A stretch of 58,477 nt of DNA from an uncultured Bacteroidota bacterium (GCA_900696575.1 CAADHD010000031.1:1-58477), one strand, 5' to 3'. Shown: positions 9,528 to 18,673, numbered from the stretch's first letter. Made by a program: numbers and translations. Notes: a model not told the origin generated them from the sequence alone.

Positions 9528-10802
9528 ATGCTCCAGATTTCATACCTGCGCGATCATACGGAAGTGGCTATGCAGCGCCTTGCCATTAAAAATTTTACCG
9601 ATACCGGGTTAATTCAACAGATCATTGATACCGATACGGAGCGGAGGAAAATTCAGGCTGAGCTGGATGCTTTGCTGGCTCATCAGAACAGAATAGCCAA
9701 ACAGGTTGGCGAACTGATGCGTGCCGGAAATAAAGCCGAAGCCGAGGATTTAAAAAATAAAAGTACAGCCATGAAGCAATCGGTAGCTGAGTTGCATGAT
9801 AAACTTGCTGCTGCCGAAAGAGAAATGGAATCGCTGCTGGTTAAAATTCCGAATACACCATCACCAAAAGTACCTGCCGGAAAATCGGCAGAAGACAATA
9901 AGGAAGTTCACCGCAACAGCGTTCCTGTTCCTGAACTCGGAAAGAAAGCAAAGCCGCATTGGGAACTTGCAGAGCAATATGACATTATTGATTTTGAATT
10001 GGGAAATAAAATTTCCGGTGCAGGTTTCCCGGTTTACAAAGGAAAAGGTGCGCGTTTGCAACGGGCATTAATTAATTTTTTCCTTGATAAAGCCACAGCA
10101 GCAGGATATAAAGAAGTGCAGCCTCCGGTAGTGATTAATGAAGATTCGGGTTTCGGAACAGGGCAGCTTCCCGACAAAGAAGGGCAGATGTATCATGTTA
10201 CGGCTGATAATCTTTATTTGGTACCCACAGCCGAAGTGCCGGTTACTAATTTTTACAGGGATGTGATTTTAAAACATGCAGAATTACCCGTTAAGTTAAC
10301 AGCGTATACTCCGTGTTTCAGGCGCGAAGCCGGCTCGTATGGAAAAGACGTACGCGGCTTGAACCGACTGCACCAGTTTGATAAGGTGGAAATTGTACAG
10401 ATTGAGCATCCCGATAAATCGTACGAAACACTGGAAGTAATGAAAGACTATGTTGCTTCATTGATTGATGCGCTGGAATTGCCTTTCCGTATTGTGATGC
10501 TTTGCGGTGGTGATATGAGTTTTGCTTCGGCACTGACGTATGATTTTGAAGTATGGAGCGGAGCGCAGCACCGCTGGCTGGAAGTAAGCTCGGTTTCCAA
10601 TTTCGAAACGTTTCAATCTAACCGGATGAAACTTCGCTATCGTGATGAGAAAAATAAAACGCATCTGGCGCATACACTGAACGGCAGTGCACTGGCATTG
10701 CCCCGCATTGTTGCGGCACTGCTTGAGAATAATCAGACCGAAAAAGGCATCCGCATTCCGAAAGCTTTAGTTCCTTATACAGGTTTTGAGATGATGGATT
10801 GA
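9528..10802 (+). CDS. serS: Seryl-tRNA synthetase
   Basis: 424 aa, the normal length. It charges tRNA-Ser with serine using ATP in the cytoplasm. The N-terminal antiparallel coiled coil that grips the tRNA long arm spans about residues 30-110 (rich in Lys, Glu and Ala). The class II core follows: TAEVPVTNFYRD, motif 2 FRREAGSYGKDVRGLNRLHQ, and motif 3 NGSALALPRIVAALLENNQ near the C-terminus. The start LQISYLRDH is typical of the family. It converges with the glycosyltransferase gene on the other strand, with one base between the stops and no room for a separate terminator. Confidence 0.97.
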   Translation: MLQISYLRDHTEVAMQRLAIKNFTDTGLIQQIIDTDTERRKIQAELDALLAHQNRIAKQVGELMRAGNKAEAEDLKNKSTAMKQSVAELHDKLAAAEREMESLLVKIPNTPSPKVPAGKSAEDNKEVHRNSVPVPELGKKAKPHWELAEQYDIIDFELGNKISGAGFPVYKGKGARLQRALINFFLDKATAAGYKEVQPPVVINEDSGFGTGQLPDKEGQMYHVTADNLYLVPTAEVPVTNFYRDVILKHAELPVKLTAYTPCFRREAGSYGKDVRGLNRLHQFDKVEIVQIEHPDKSYETLEVMKDYVASLIDALELPFRIVMLCGGDMSFASALTYDFEVWSGAQHRWLEVSSVSNFETFQSNRMKLRYRDEKNKTHLAHTLNGSALALPRIVAALLENNQTEKGIRIPKALVPYTGFEMMD

Positions 10803-10803
10803 A

Positions 10804-11673
10804 TTATCTGATCCTGTAATTCCTGTATTCGCCAATGCGCCAGCCGGTAAGTCTTTCAATTTTCATCAGCAACCGGTTTTTAAAAGATAGTTTTTTCTCC
10901 TGGGCATAGACTGTAACCTGCCAGTTCGCACTTTCAATCCGTTGTTTCATTACGGCTGGATGAGTACCCGTAAAAACAGAAAGCGAATCAATACCTGAGT
11001 AGTCAAACTCTGCAGCATCGCCAACATTTTTTTTCATCCATTGATCGTCATGCCACAACCGGTGAAACGATTGCTGCTTAAGCTGCTGCTTATCGGGCGG
11101 TTTAACCCATCCGTAATGAAAAATGCGGGCATCAACCTGTTTTACGCAAAGTTTCTTCCCGTCTTTTCTGAACCCTTGTGCATCGCGCCACGACCGGATT
11201 TGCCTGTCATTTCGGATGATGCGTATTTCTTTTCTGTACCATCTGCGCGTATCGCCATAAAACCGGTACGTTCCGTAAAAGTGAATGTAGTGAAACAGCA
11301 ATCCATCAATGCTTTTATCGTACAGGTTATTTTTCATGGCGCTATGTATGAATTCATAATCGTCTTCATGAACTACTTCATCAGCCTGCAGGTAAAAAGC
11401 CCAATTGGCATTGGGTGAAATATGGTCAAGCGCTTTGTTGGTTTCAACGGCAAGCACCTTTCCGCCTTCGCGCAGCGAATCATCCCATACGCTGTCAATG
11501 ATTTTTATTTTTTGGGATGAAATGTTTTCAATGGCTGAACGGGTTCCGTCTTCCGAATTTCCGCAGACAACAATCAGCTCATCCACTAAGGGAAGCAGGG
11601 AGTTGATGGATTCAATAAAAGGATAATCGAGTTTTATTCCGTTACGGACAAACGTAAATCCGCTGACCAGCAT
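10804..11673 (-). CDS. Family 2-like glycosyltransferase
   Basis: 289 aa. The N-terminus (SGFTFVRNGIKLDYPFIESI, then DELIVVCGNSEDGTRSAIENI) is a GT-A nucleotide-sugar-binding fold start. YLQADEVVHEDDYE near residue 95 supplies the acidic DxD-like site (QADE). The remainder is rich in aromatic and basic residues. No membrane helices are evident, so it is probably a cytoplasmic or peripheral enzyme adding a sugar to a surface glycan; donor and acceptor cannot be told. Its start codon directly abuts the purB stop (no gap), so the two are co-transcribed with purB first. Confidence 0.8.
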   Translation of the reverse strand: MLVSGFTFVRNGIKLDYPFIESINSLLPLVDELIVVCGNSEDGTRSAIENISSQKIKIIDSVWDDSLREGGKVLAVETNKALDHISPNANWAFYLQADEVVHEDDYEFIHSAMKNNLYDKSIDGLLFHYIHFYGTYRFYGDTRRWYRKEIRIIRNDRQIRSWRDAQGFRKDGKKLCVKQVDARIFHYGWVKPPDKQQLKQQSFHRLWHDDQWMKKNVGDAAEFDYSGIDSLSVFTGTHPAVMKQRIESANWQVTVYAQEKKLSFKNRLLMKIERLTGWRIGEYRNYRIR

Positions 11674-13035
11674 TTATTTTTTCGGCTTGTAAGGAATACC
11701 GGTATAGTTGAAAGGCGTAATGGCTTTCAGTTCTTTCTTTACGGATGCTTTTACATCAAGCGAATCAATGAAAGCCTGAATTTCTTTTTGCGTTATTTTT
11801 TTGTTCTTGCGGGTTAAAGCTTTCAGAGCATTGTACGGGTCGGGATAGTTTTCTCGCCTTAAAACCGTTTGAATGGCTTCGGCCGTAACTGCCCAGTTAT
11901 TATCCATATCAAACGTAATGGTATCGGTATCAGGAGTAACTTTTCCCAATCCTTTGATAAGCGATTTAAGGGCAATGACTGTATGTGCAAACGGAACGCC
12001 AGCATTGCGCAGTACGCTCGAATCGGTAAGGTCGCGCTGCAATCGTGATATGGGAAGTTTGGAAGAAAGAAATTCAAAAACGGCATTAGCCATTCCGAAA
12101 TTGGCTTCTGCATTTTCAAAATCAATCGGGTTCACTTTATGAGGCATTGCGGAAGAACCAACCTCTCCTTCAATCACTTCCTGTCTGAAATAATTCATGG
12201 AGATATAGCTCCACATATCGCGGCTGAAATCAATCAGGATATTGTTGATGCGTTTCAGGTTATCACACAGCGCGGCAAAATGATCGTAATGTTCAATTTG
12301 AGTAGTAGGATAGGAGCGCTGCAAACCGAGCGATTTTAAAAATGATTCTGCAAATCGGTTCCAGTCAATTTCCGGATATGCAGCATAATGTGCATTGAAG
12401 TTGCCGGTAGCTCCTCCGAACTTTCCGGTATTGGGAATTTGGTTCAGCAGCTTTATCTGTTCATCAATACGCACCGAAAAAACATACATCTCTTTACCAA
12501 GACAGGTGGGCGAAGCAGGCTGTCCATGCGTATGGGCAAGCATGGCAATGTTTTTCCATGATTCAGCTTTCTGTTCCAGTTTCTTTTTAAAATCATTAAG
12601 CAACGGCAAATAAATTTTCTGCATGGCCTCTTTCACCATCAACGGAATGGCCGTGTTGTTCATATCCTGTGAAGTCAATCCGAAATGGATAAACTCTTTG
12701 AGATTTTCAAACCCCGTTTCATCAAATTTTTCACGGATGAAATACTCTACTGCTTTAACATCGTGATTGGTGGTCTGCTCAATCTGTTTAATACGCCTTA
12801 CATCGTTTTCATCAAAATCAAGATAAATGTTGCGCAGCGATTTAATTTTTTTCGAATCAAAACCTTTGAGTTGAGAAATGGGCAATTTGGTTAAAGCAAT
12901 AAAATATTCTGCTTCAACCTTTACGCGGTATTTCATCAATGCGGCTTCCGAAAAAAAATCAACCAGCTCTTTGCATTTATCGAAATACCTTCCGTCAACA
13001 GGGCTGATGGCATTCAGTGTATTCAGTTCGGTCAT
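11674..13035 (-). CDS. purB: Adenylosuccinate lyase
   Basis: 453 aa. It removes fumarate from SAICAR and from adenylosuccinate, two steps of purine synthesis. The fumarase/aspartase superfamily signature GSSAMPHKVNPIDFENAE is present about two thirds into the protein, with the flexible catalytic Ser loop. THGQPASPTCLGKE (catalytic His region) and LTSQDMNNTA are also visible. The length and N-terminus (LNAISPVDGRYFDKCKEL) fit. A promoter lies just upstream. It is the first gene of a two-gene unit with the glycosyltransferase. Confidence 0.96.
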   Translation of the reverse strand: MTELNTLNAISPVDGRYFDKCKELVDFFSEAALMKYRVKVEAEYFIALTKLPISQLKGFDSKKIKSLRNIYLDFDENDVRRIKQIEQTTNHDVKAVEYFIREKFDETGFENLKEFIHFGLTSQDMNNTAIPLMVKEAMQKIYLPLLNDFKKKLEQKAESWKNIAMLAHTHGQPASPTCLGKEMYVFSVRIDEQIKLLNQIPNTGKFGGATGNFNAHYAAYPEIDWNRFAESFLKSLGLQRSYPTTQIEHYDHFAALCDNLKRINNILIDFSRDMWSYISMNYFRQEVIEGEVGSSAMPHKVNPIDFENAEANFGMANAVFEFLSSKLPISRLQRDLTDSSVLRNAGVPFAHTVIALKSLIKGLGKVTPDTDTITFDMDNNWAVTAEAIQTVLRRENYPDPYNALKALTRKNKKITQKEIQAFIDSLDVKASVKKELKAITPFNYTGIPYKPKK

Positions 13036-13047
13036 ATTTCTGGATGG

Positions 13048-13076
13048 CGAAGATACACCGTTGATACGACAGCAAA
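13048..13076 (-). promoter_or_regulatory. purB promoter
   Basis: On the minus strand TTTG is followed after 17 nt by TATCTTCG, one base from the Bacteroidota consensus TAnnTTTG. The -7 box ends 12 nt before the purB start, giving a very short leader. Confidence 0.55.
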
Positions 13077-13134
13077 CCCAAATAAAAATAAAGCCTGTGA
13101 GTAAATAGCCGGCTTAGCAAGCCATAAAATTGTT

Positions 13135-14226
13135 TTAGTTATTCATCATAAATCCTGAGGGGCCAATACCTGCTTTGACCGAATCAATCAATGCTCCGGT
13201 TCGGGTATATCGGAAAACATATCCGCTTTGCCCGAAGAAAGGAGAGTACCCACCGTACACATCGCCATTAGAGGGATTGAATCCGAGTCCATAAAAGTTT
13301 TTATTGACTACCGGTGCCGGAACTACATTGTCCGTAATTGACATAATAACCGGAGCTCCTTCGTAGCCATTCATGCCGTTGAGAAAATAAAGCTCGCTGC
13401 CATTTCGGATTGAAAGTTTAACCGGATGTTCAAATTGCCCGAGCGTAATGTTCTCTTCAATGGAAAAATCAGAAGGGTTCATTCGGATCAAACTTCCGGC
13501 AATGTCATCGGCTGTGCCTCCTGTCCAATCAGCACCCACATCGCCTCCACAAAGAATCCAGAGTTTGCTGTTGGCATCTTTCACAATGCTGTTGGGATTA
13601 GTACCCACAGTGATGGTTTGGATTACAGCATCGGTTGCAGGGTCAATGACTGAAACCGTATTATCATCACTGAATCCACCACTGTTCACCACAAAAATTT
13701 TCCCTTCGGCTTCAATCAATTGCTCCGGTCCGTTTTGGCTAACGGGAATGCTGCCAGTAATGGTGTAGCTATTCAGCGAAACAATTTTAAGCGAGTTGTC
13801 GCCCCAGTCTGTTACATAAGCTTTCTCGTTACTGATTGGCAGAAAATATCTCGGGCTGATGAATCCCGAAATGGTTTTATACCATTTGCAAGATGCGGCA
13901 TGAACCACTTCCACTTTCTGTGAATTGTTTACCGTAATATAAAGGAGATTGCCTTTTTTGAAAACCGATTGCACCACATCGCCCAGCGGACGGTTATTGG
14001 CCTTATTAAAAACATCATCTGTCCTTATGCCTGTTGCCGGGTTGATAAAGTCAATGCTGCCGTTACTGCTTCCGAAAGCGCCTTCGTTTATAACAAGCAT
14101 CTGATCAAGGTATCCTTGTGAAGGAGGAAGTATTGCAGTATTTTCTTTATCCTTTTTACAGGATGAAAAAATTAGCAAGGAACTTGCCATGACTGGCAGT
14201 AATAATGCGAAGAATGGTTTTTTCAT
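13135..14226 (-). CDS. YncE-like beta-propeller lipoprotein of the B12 uptake unit
   Basis: 363 aa. A lipoprotein signal (LLIFSSC, Cys23 followed by KK) predicts membrane anchoring. The body is a series of propeller strands (VSVIDPATDAVIQTITVGTNPNSIVKD, LYITVNNSQKVEVV, GNLLYITVN) of the YncE/DUF5074 type. Such lipoproteins are commonly found beside BtuB-type receptors in Bacteroidota, and here the gene follows the TonB receptor after 11 nt, so the cobalamin riboswitch should control both. A role in capturing cobalamin or a corrinoid at the surface is inferred from that context. Downstream a weak GGCTTgctAAGCC hairpin at 13111-13123 may end the transcript. Confidence 0.8.
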   Translation of the reverse strand: MKKPFFALLLPVMASSLLIFSSCKKDKENTAILPPSQGYLDQMLVINEGAFGSSNGSIDFINPATGIRTDDVFNKANNRPLGDVVQSVFKKGNLLYITVNNSQKVEVVHAASCKWYKTISGFISPRYFLPISNEKAYVTDWGDNSLKIVSLNSYTITGSIPVSQNGPEQLIEAEGKIFVVNSGGFSDDNTVSVIDPATDAVIQTITVGTNPNSIVKDANSKLWILCGGDVGADWTGGTADDIAGSLIRMNPSDFSIEENITLGQFEHPVKLSIRNGSELYFLNGMNGYEGAPVIMSITDNVVPAPVVNKNFYGLGFNPSNGDVYGGYSPFFGQSGYVFRYTRTGALIDSVKAGIGPSGFMMNN

Positions 14227-14237
14227 GATGATAAGTT

Positions 14238-16139
14238 TTAGTTGTTTGATGGTTTATGTTGAAAGATGATAGATACCCCGAAGGTGAAACTTCTTCCGGG
14301 CATTGGTCTCCAAGCCATAGATTGGTAATGCAGGTCAGCCAAATTCGAAATTCGCAAATAGGGTTGCAGTTTTGATTTTTTAAAAGAGTGTTCATACATC
14401 AAAGCGCAATGCAGCAGATGATAGGCAGGGAGAAAGTAAGAATGATCGGCTGTAGTGTAGCGTAGCCCGTTGTAGTGATAATGCAGCCACAAACCGAACC
14501 CATAATAAGTAACATGGATGGAACTATTGGCCGAATGTTCCGGAATGTAGATAAGCTGCCTGTTCAGAATGTCATCAGACAAAACCTGATAAACAGTACG
14601 GTTTACTGATTTTGAGAATGTGTAAGAGGCTGACAGTTTCATTTTCCATTGCCGAATCGTGATGGGAATTGCCAGAGCGGTTTCAATACCTTCTGCACGC
14701 ACTTTTTTAATGTTGCGGGGAGTATAATAACCTGCTGCACCGGGCACCCATTGAATCCAATTGCTGACATCATTCCGGTAAATGGTAAACGAAAACGAAG
14801 ATGTTTTATGGAAGAAAAAATCGGCCCCTGTTTCAATGCTGCGGCAATGTTCGGGTTTCAGCTCAGAATTTCCTCCCGGCTTCCAGTAAAGATCGTTGCC
14901 GGTAGGAAATTGATAACTGCTGCCAGCAGTGGCCCTGATCAGCATCTTTTTATGGAGGCGATATTCCAATCCTGCCGAAGCAAGTAACGGAGAGGAAAAG
15001 TTTGCTCTCCGCGTTTTTCTTACATGGACAGAAGTGTTGAATTTCTTTTTTTCAAAACGCAGGGAAGTAAATGCGGAATAATCCTCAAGTTGTTTCCGGT
15101 GTTCATAATCCGTAAACTTAAATTGAGAGTTGCTGTAAACCAAACCACCCTGTGCAATGAGTGAACGGGAGAGAGAATAAGTAGCTCCGCTTTCAAAATA
15201 CTGCGTGAAAGTTTTGCTTTCTGAAAAAATCCGTGCAACCGTATCATGGTATTGCTGGTTATTGGTCAGAAGCGCTGTTTTAAGCCTGATAGAAAAATCA
15301 GAACTGATTATTTTTTTGAATTGAAGCGAAGCATTCAGCAAACTGTCTTTCAGTACTGCATTGCTTCGTGTCTGAGTCATCATTGGAGGAATTTCTCTTT
15401 CTGAATTCTGATGCTGCCATGAAAAAGTGAGTTCATCATTTGCAGTAATTCTCCATCCGGTCTGTCCTGACATAATGAAATGATTTTCTGCAGCATGAAG
15501 TTGCTTTTGCTCCGGTGATTCAGGTAATGCAGTATTGATGAATGGAAAATCATTTTCCGAGTCATGCAACTTTACCGAAAACGATTGATAGAATGTTAAT
15601 CCTGATGCCTGCAAGCTTACTGCCGTTTTTCTGCTTTGAAAACTTCCGGATTCAAAAGATCCATTAACCGAAAGAATTTTTTCAAACCGGTTTTTTTCTT
15701 CCATGATAATGGCGCTGCCGGAGGCAGCAGTGTGATAAAGTGAAGAAGCATTGCCGTGAAAAATGGTAACCTCAGAACCGGGAGAAACCGGAAGAATAGC
15801 TAAATCGGTTAACCCAAGCGAAGGGGAATTAACGGGGATTCCATTCCAGATTATAGAGGTATGTTTTGCCTCCATTCCGCGCATAGAAGCAGTAACTATA
15901 CCGCCCGGTCCATAGTTTTTAAGAATGAGAGATGAGGGTAAAGGCCACTCAGAAATCAGTTGATTGCAGAAAAGTTTTTTTACGATGGAGTCAGTGGTTT
16001 CGGTAAAACAGCCGGACGCAAAAAGCCATTTTTGTTCTGCAAAAACCACAGCGGTATTCAGTTGCACGGTGTCCTGCTGTGCAAAAAGCTCGGCATATAA
16101 GCATATTACAAAAAATACTGGTATCAGCAGTTGTTTCAT
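14238..16139 (-). CDS. BtuB-like TonB-dependent outer-membrane receptor
   Basis: 633 aa with a signal peptide ending near LFAQQ (about residue 21). The plug domain follows (LILKNYGPGGIVTASMRGMEAKHTSIIWNG, cited here as GPGGIVTASMRG and SIIWNGIPVNSP), then a barrel of alternating aromatic and polar strands ending in an aromatic residue-rich tail (RSFTFGVSIIF). It imports a large substrate across the outer membrane using TonB energy. The size is that of BtuB (about 600 aa) rather than SusC (about 1000 aa), and no SusD gene is nearby. The cobalamin riboswitch in its leader points to cobalamin as substrate. The YncE-like lipoprotein gene follows in the same unit. Confidence 0.88.
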   Translation of the reverse strand: MKQLLIPVFFVICLYAELFAQQDTVQLNTAVVFAEQKWLFASGCFTETTDSIVKKLFCNQLISEWPLPSSLILKNYGPGGIVTASMRGMEAKHTSIIWNGIPVNSPSLGLTDLAILPVSPGSEVTIFHGNASSLYHTAASGSAIIMEEKNRFEKILSVNGSFESGSFQSRKTAVSLQASGLTFYQSFSVKLHDSENDFPFINTALPESPEQKQLHAAENHFIMSGQTGWRITANDELTFSWQHQNSEREIPPMMTQTRSNAVLKDSLLNASLQFKKIISSDFSIRLKTALLTNNQQYHDTVARIFSESKTFTQYFESGATYSLSRSLIAQGGLVYSNSQFKFTDYEHRKQLEDYSAFTSLRFEKKKFNTSVHVRKTRRANFSSPLLASAGLEYRLHKKMLIRATAGSSYQFPTGNDLYWKPGGNSELKPEHCRSIETGADFFFHKTSSFSFTIYRNDVSNWIQWVPGAAGYYTPRNIKKVRAEGIETALAIPITIRQWKMKLSASYTFSKSVNRTVYQVLSDDILNRQLIYIPEHSANSSIHVTYYGFGLWLHYHYNGLRYTTADHSYFLPAYHLLHCALMYEHSFKKSKLQPYLRISNLADLHYQSMAWRPMPGRSFTFGVSIIFQHKPSNN

Positions 16140-16203
16140 TGCTCATTAAGTAAAGCAACGGAGTAAGCATGTGAAGAGCCAGCGATTAACACTTTCCTTC
16201 AAC

Positions 16204-16222
16204 AGTCTTTCCTCCGAAGACT
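16204..16222 (-). promoter_or_regulatory. Hairpin enclosing a purine-rich segment downstream of the riboswitch
   Basis: A perfect 6-bp stem AGTCTT/AAGACT has the loop CGGAGGA. It lies between the B12 box and the receptor start, about 65 nt before the ATG. It has no U-run, so it is not an intrinsic terminator. It might take part in the switch, but no alternative pairing was proven by eye. Confidence 0.35.
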
Positions 16223-16235
16223 TTGAAATTGGTGG

Positions 16236-16400
16236 TTAACGGCAGGTCTTCTGACTTACTTCTCTTTCACGCCTTCCCGTCTGATTTTTTGACAGTGGCA
16301 GGGTGTGTGAAAGCATACTATGAAGCTCACAGCAGCGGGGACTGTCCGGGATTTTCACCCGGTTCCCTTTTCATCCCGAACTATTCGGGAACCGCAAACC
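16236..16400 (-). ncRNA. Cobalamin (AdoCbl) riboswitch
   Basis: On the minus strand the leader contains the conserved core in order: AAAGGGAACCGGGTGAAAAT, CCGGACAGTCCCCGCTGCTG, the GCCACTG element at 16293-16299, and the B12 box AAGTCAGAAGACCTGCC at 16241-16257. This is the standard class I cobalamin riboswitch layout. It sits upstream of the BtuB-like receptor and should lower its expression when cobalamin is plentiful. The distance from the B12 box to the start codon is about 100 nt, and no terminator hairpin with a U-run is visible, which favours control of translation, as an inference. Confidence 0.95.
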
Positions 16401-16404
16401 AGTG

Positions 16405-16436
16405 CAAACATAAAATACTTTTTTGAATCAGAACAA
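16405..16436 (-). promoter_or_regulatory. Promoter of the B12 unit
   Basis: On the minus strand TTG is followed after 21 nt by TATGTTTG, a perfect match to the Bacteroidota -7 consensus. Transcription would start near 16398, a few bases before the riboswitch core. The -33 element overlaps the last codons of the upstream glycosyltransferase gene. Confidence 0.6.
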
Positions 16437-17510
16437 TTGGCCGTCATGGATATGTGTTAAAAGCTCATCTAATTTTGTGCTGAAAGAATCGTTTTCAGTA
16501 AGCTTGAAATTATTTCTGAATGATTTGGATTGAATCAAGGCTTCTTTCAGCGAAAAGTTTTTTTCGCTCATAGTGAAAAACCGTTTTGCCTGATGATGAT
16601 ATTTAGCAAGGTATTCCTGTTCTGTTTGCCCGGGGGTTGGAATCAAAATGGCATTCTTTCCGGTTTTGGCCAGGTCCATTATGGTGGAATATCCAGAACG
16701 GCTGATGATGATTTCGGAGTCATTCATCAGCGCTGAAATTTCATCACTGCTGCATATATCAAACACGCGGATATGGTTGGGAGCTTTACCAGTAAATTTT
16801 TTATGAGTACCTCTTACCAGCACACTTTTTAAATCGTGCCGAGAAAGTTCGCGTAGCATAAGATTCTCAAAATTGGTGCGTGCCGGCTCCGGCCCGCTGC
16901 AGATTACCATCAGGTCGTATTTTTTATGAGAAACTGATTTAACTGAATTATGAAGATGCGATAATGGTCCGATAAATTGCATGTTTTTCAGTTTCCGTTT
17001 ATGTGATAAATCACCGGAAAGATTCTGCATGCCCGAAAAGTCAGGTATCAGGCAGGTGTTAAATGGTTCAATAAAGCGTTGGTGGATTTTAAACAACAGA
17101 GGTTCGGTAAACTTCAGCTGCTTCGGGCATTGAATATTTATCTGGTGAATAATCAATGCAGAAAAAAAATGTTCCCGGTAGCACCCGTAACGGTTGTCGG
17201 AAATGATGGCATCAATATCATATTGCTCAATCAGTCTTTCAGTAGTTTCTTTTTCTTCTTCAATAGCTTTGAGGATTCGCGGAAGAGATCGAAGCATATT
17301 CCACACCATACTTTTTGAATGATATCGGATGTTGTAAGACGGAAGTACGGCAGCCGGTAATTCGGGAAAACGTTGGTTCAAAAAAGCAAGCGCTTCGCCA
17401 TCAGAAGCAATAATAACATCCGCACCTTTCTGCTTCAATGCATCAATCAACGGGATGCACCGCGTGGCATGGCCAAGGCCCCAGTTAAGAACGGCAACAA
17501 GAATCCGCAT
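16428..17510 (-). CDS. MurG/UGT-like glycosyltransferase (GT-B fold)
   Basis: 360 aa. The N-terminus ILVAVLNWGLGHATRCIPL is the Gly-rich loop of GT-B enzymes that remodel lipid or glycan acceptors (GT28 and relatives, as in MurG and related UDP-sugar transferases). The C-terminal donor site is IISRSGYSTIMDLAKTGKNA followed by LIPTPGQTEQEYLA, where the Gln/Glu pair binds the nucleotide sugar. The length fits the family. It is not murG itself as far as can be judged, because no division or peptidoglycan genes are nearby. It is divergent from trmB, with 54 bp between the start codons. Confidence 0.8.
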   Translation of the reverse strand: MRILVAVLNWGLGHATRCIPLIDALKQKGADVIIASDGEALAFLNQRFPELPAAVLPSYNIRYHSKSMVWNMLRSLPRILKAIEEEKETTERLIEQYDIDAIISDNRYGCYREHFFSALIIHQINIQCPKQLKFTEPLLFKIHQRFIEPFNTCLIPDFSGMQNLSGDLSHKRKLKNMQFIGPLSHLHNSVKSVSHKKYDLMVICSGPEPARTNFENLMLRELSRHDLKSVLVRGTHKKFTGKAPNHIRVFDICSSDEISALMNDSEIIISRSGYSTIMDLAKTGKNAILIPTPGQTEQEYLAKYHHQAKRFFTMSEKNFSLKEALIQSKSFRNNFKLTENDSFSTKLDELLTHIHDGQLF

Positions 17511-17529
17511 GGAAATGCAAAGATGATTA

Positions 17530-17558
17530 TTGCCGAATTAGAGCAGATTTTAATTTCG
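17530..17558 (+). promoter_or_regulatory. trmB promoter
   Basis: TTG is followed after 18 nt by TAATTTCG (one mismatch to TAnnTTTG). The box ends 6 nt before the chosen trmB ATG, so the mRNA would be almost leaderless. This also argues for that ATG over earlier in-frame ones. Confidence 0.5.
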
Positions 17559-17564
17559 CCCGTT

Positions 17565-18233
17565 ATGGGTAAAAACAAACTCAGACGCTGGGAAGAACTT
17601 AAATCCATGCAGCGTGTATTTCAACCGGATGTAACTTATCATTCGGCTGACTGCTATCTGAAGGGAACATGGAGCAATTCGGTGTTTTTAAATAAACAGC
17701 CCATCATTCTTGAAGCCGGCTGCGGAAAAGGGGAGTATAGCGTAGAAATGGCAAAAAAATTTCCACACAAAAATTTTATCGGAATGGATATTAAAGGAGC
17801 AAGAATATGGAGAGGGGCAAAAACCATCAACGAACAGAATATAACCAATGCTGCTTTTCTTAGGCTGAGAATTGAACTCATTGAAAAGTTTTTTGCACCT
17901 GATGAAGCAGATGAAATATGGTTAACCTTTCCTGACCCTCAGCCGCAAAAAAGCCGCGAAAACAGAAGGCTTACCTCACCCGCCATGCTTCATAGGTTTA
18001 AATCCATTCTTAAAAGCAAAGGACTTTTACATTTGAAAACCGACAGTCTGCAACTGATGGAATACTCAACCGAAATGCTGCAGCAACAAACCGGCAAAAT
18101 GCTCTTCCATACCTTTGACCTGGATGCTTCCGGATTTAACGATGAAAGGCTGTTTATTCAAACCACGTATGAAAAAATATTCCGTAGCGAAGGAAAGAAA
18201 ATCGGTTACCTCTGTTTTCAGTTTGAAAAATGA
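17565..18233 (+). CDS. trmB: tRNA (guanine-N7)-methyltransferase
   Basis: 222 aa from the ATG at MGKNKLRRWEEL, the usual start of this protein in Bacteroidota. An earlier in-frame ATG at 17373 would add about 64 residues unlike the family and run antisense through the divergent glycosyltransferase, so it was rejected. TrmB makes m7G46 in the variable loop of tRNAs with SAM. Visible motifs: the SAM-binding LEAGCGKGEYSVEMAKKFP with FIGMDIKGARIW, and WLTFPDPQPQKSRENRRLT, the catalytic and tRNA-binding motif. The stop overlaps tadA by ATGA, so the two tRNA-modification genes are coupled. Confidence 0.93.
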   Translation: MGKNKLRRWEELKSMQRVFQPDVTYHSADCYLKGTWSNSVFLNKQPIILEAGCGKGEYSVEMAKKFPHKNFIGMDIKGARIWRGAKTINEQNITNAAFLRLRIELIEKFFAPDEADEIWLTFPDPQPQKSRENRRLTSPAMLHRFKSILKSKGLLHLKTDSLQLMEYSTEMLQQQTGKMLFHTFDLDASGFNDERLFIQTTYEKIFRSEGKKIGYLCFQFEK

Positions 18234-18673
18234 TACAACCGGATGATGACTATTTTATGAAAGCTGCTTTGCTGGAAGCAAAACAGGCTTATGAGGAAGA
18301 TGAAATTCCTGTGGGGGCAGTGATAGTGTGTAACCAGCGCATTATTGCGCGCGGCCATAACATGACAGAAACACTGAACGATGTAACAGCTCATGCCGAA
18401 ATTTTAGCCATTACCTCAGCCGCAAATTTTCTTGGGTCAAAATACCTGAATGACTGTACATTGTATGTAACGCTCGAACCCTGCGCCATGTGTGCAGGCG
18501 CTTTATTCTGGTCACAGATTAGCAGGGTGGTTTACGGGGCAGAGGATGACAAGCGTGGATTCACCAAAGTGAATACCCATATGCTCCATCCGAAAACGGA
18601 AATAAAAGCAGGTGTGATGGCTGTAGAATGCAGCCGGTTATTGATGGATTATTTTTCTGCCAAAAGAAAGTAA
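18230..18673 (+). CDS. tadA: tRNA-specific adenosine deaminase
   Basis: 147 aa, normal length. It converts A34 to inosine in the anticodon of tRNA-Arg(ACG). The zinc deaminase motifs are intact: His55-Ala-Glu57 (HAE) and PCAMC with Cys85 and Cys88. The N-terminus (YFMKAALLEAKQAYEEDEIPVGAV) is typical. It is translated from an ATGA overlap with trmB. The related guanine deaminase family has the same motifs, but length and context favour TadA. Confidence 0.92.
   Translation: MIQPDDDYFMKAALLEAKQAYEEDEIPVGAVIVCNQRIIARGHNMTETLNDVTAHAEILAITSAANFLGSKYLNDCTLYVTLEPCAMCAGALFWSQISRVVYGAEDDKRGFTKVNTHMLHPKTEIKAGVMAVECSRLLMDYFSAKRK

Noticed and set aside
13111-13123. Terminator after the YncE-like gene
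   Set aside because: A 5-bp GGCTT/AAGCC stem with a weak T-run; mentioned under the gene but too weak to list.
17373-17564. Longer N-terminus for trmB from the ATG at 17373
   Set aside because: It runs antisense through the divergent glycosyltransferase start and adds about 64 residues unlike TrmB; the family start MGKNKL is at 17565 with a promoter just before it.
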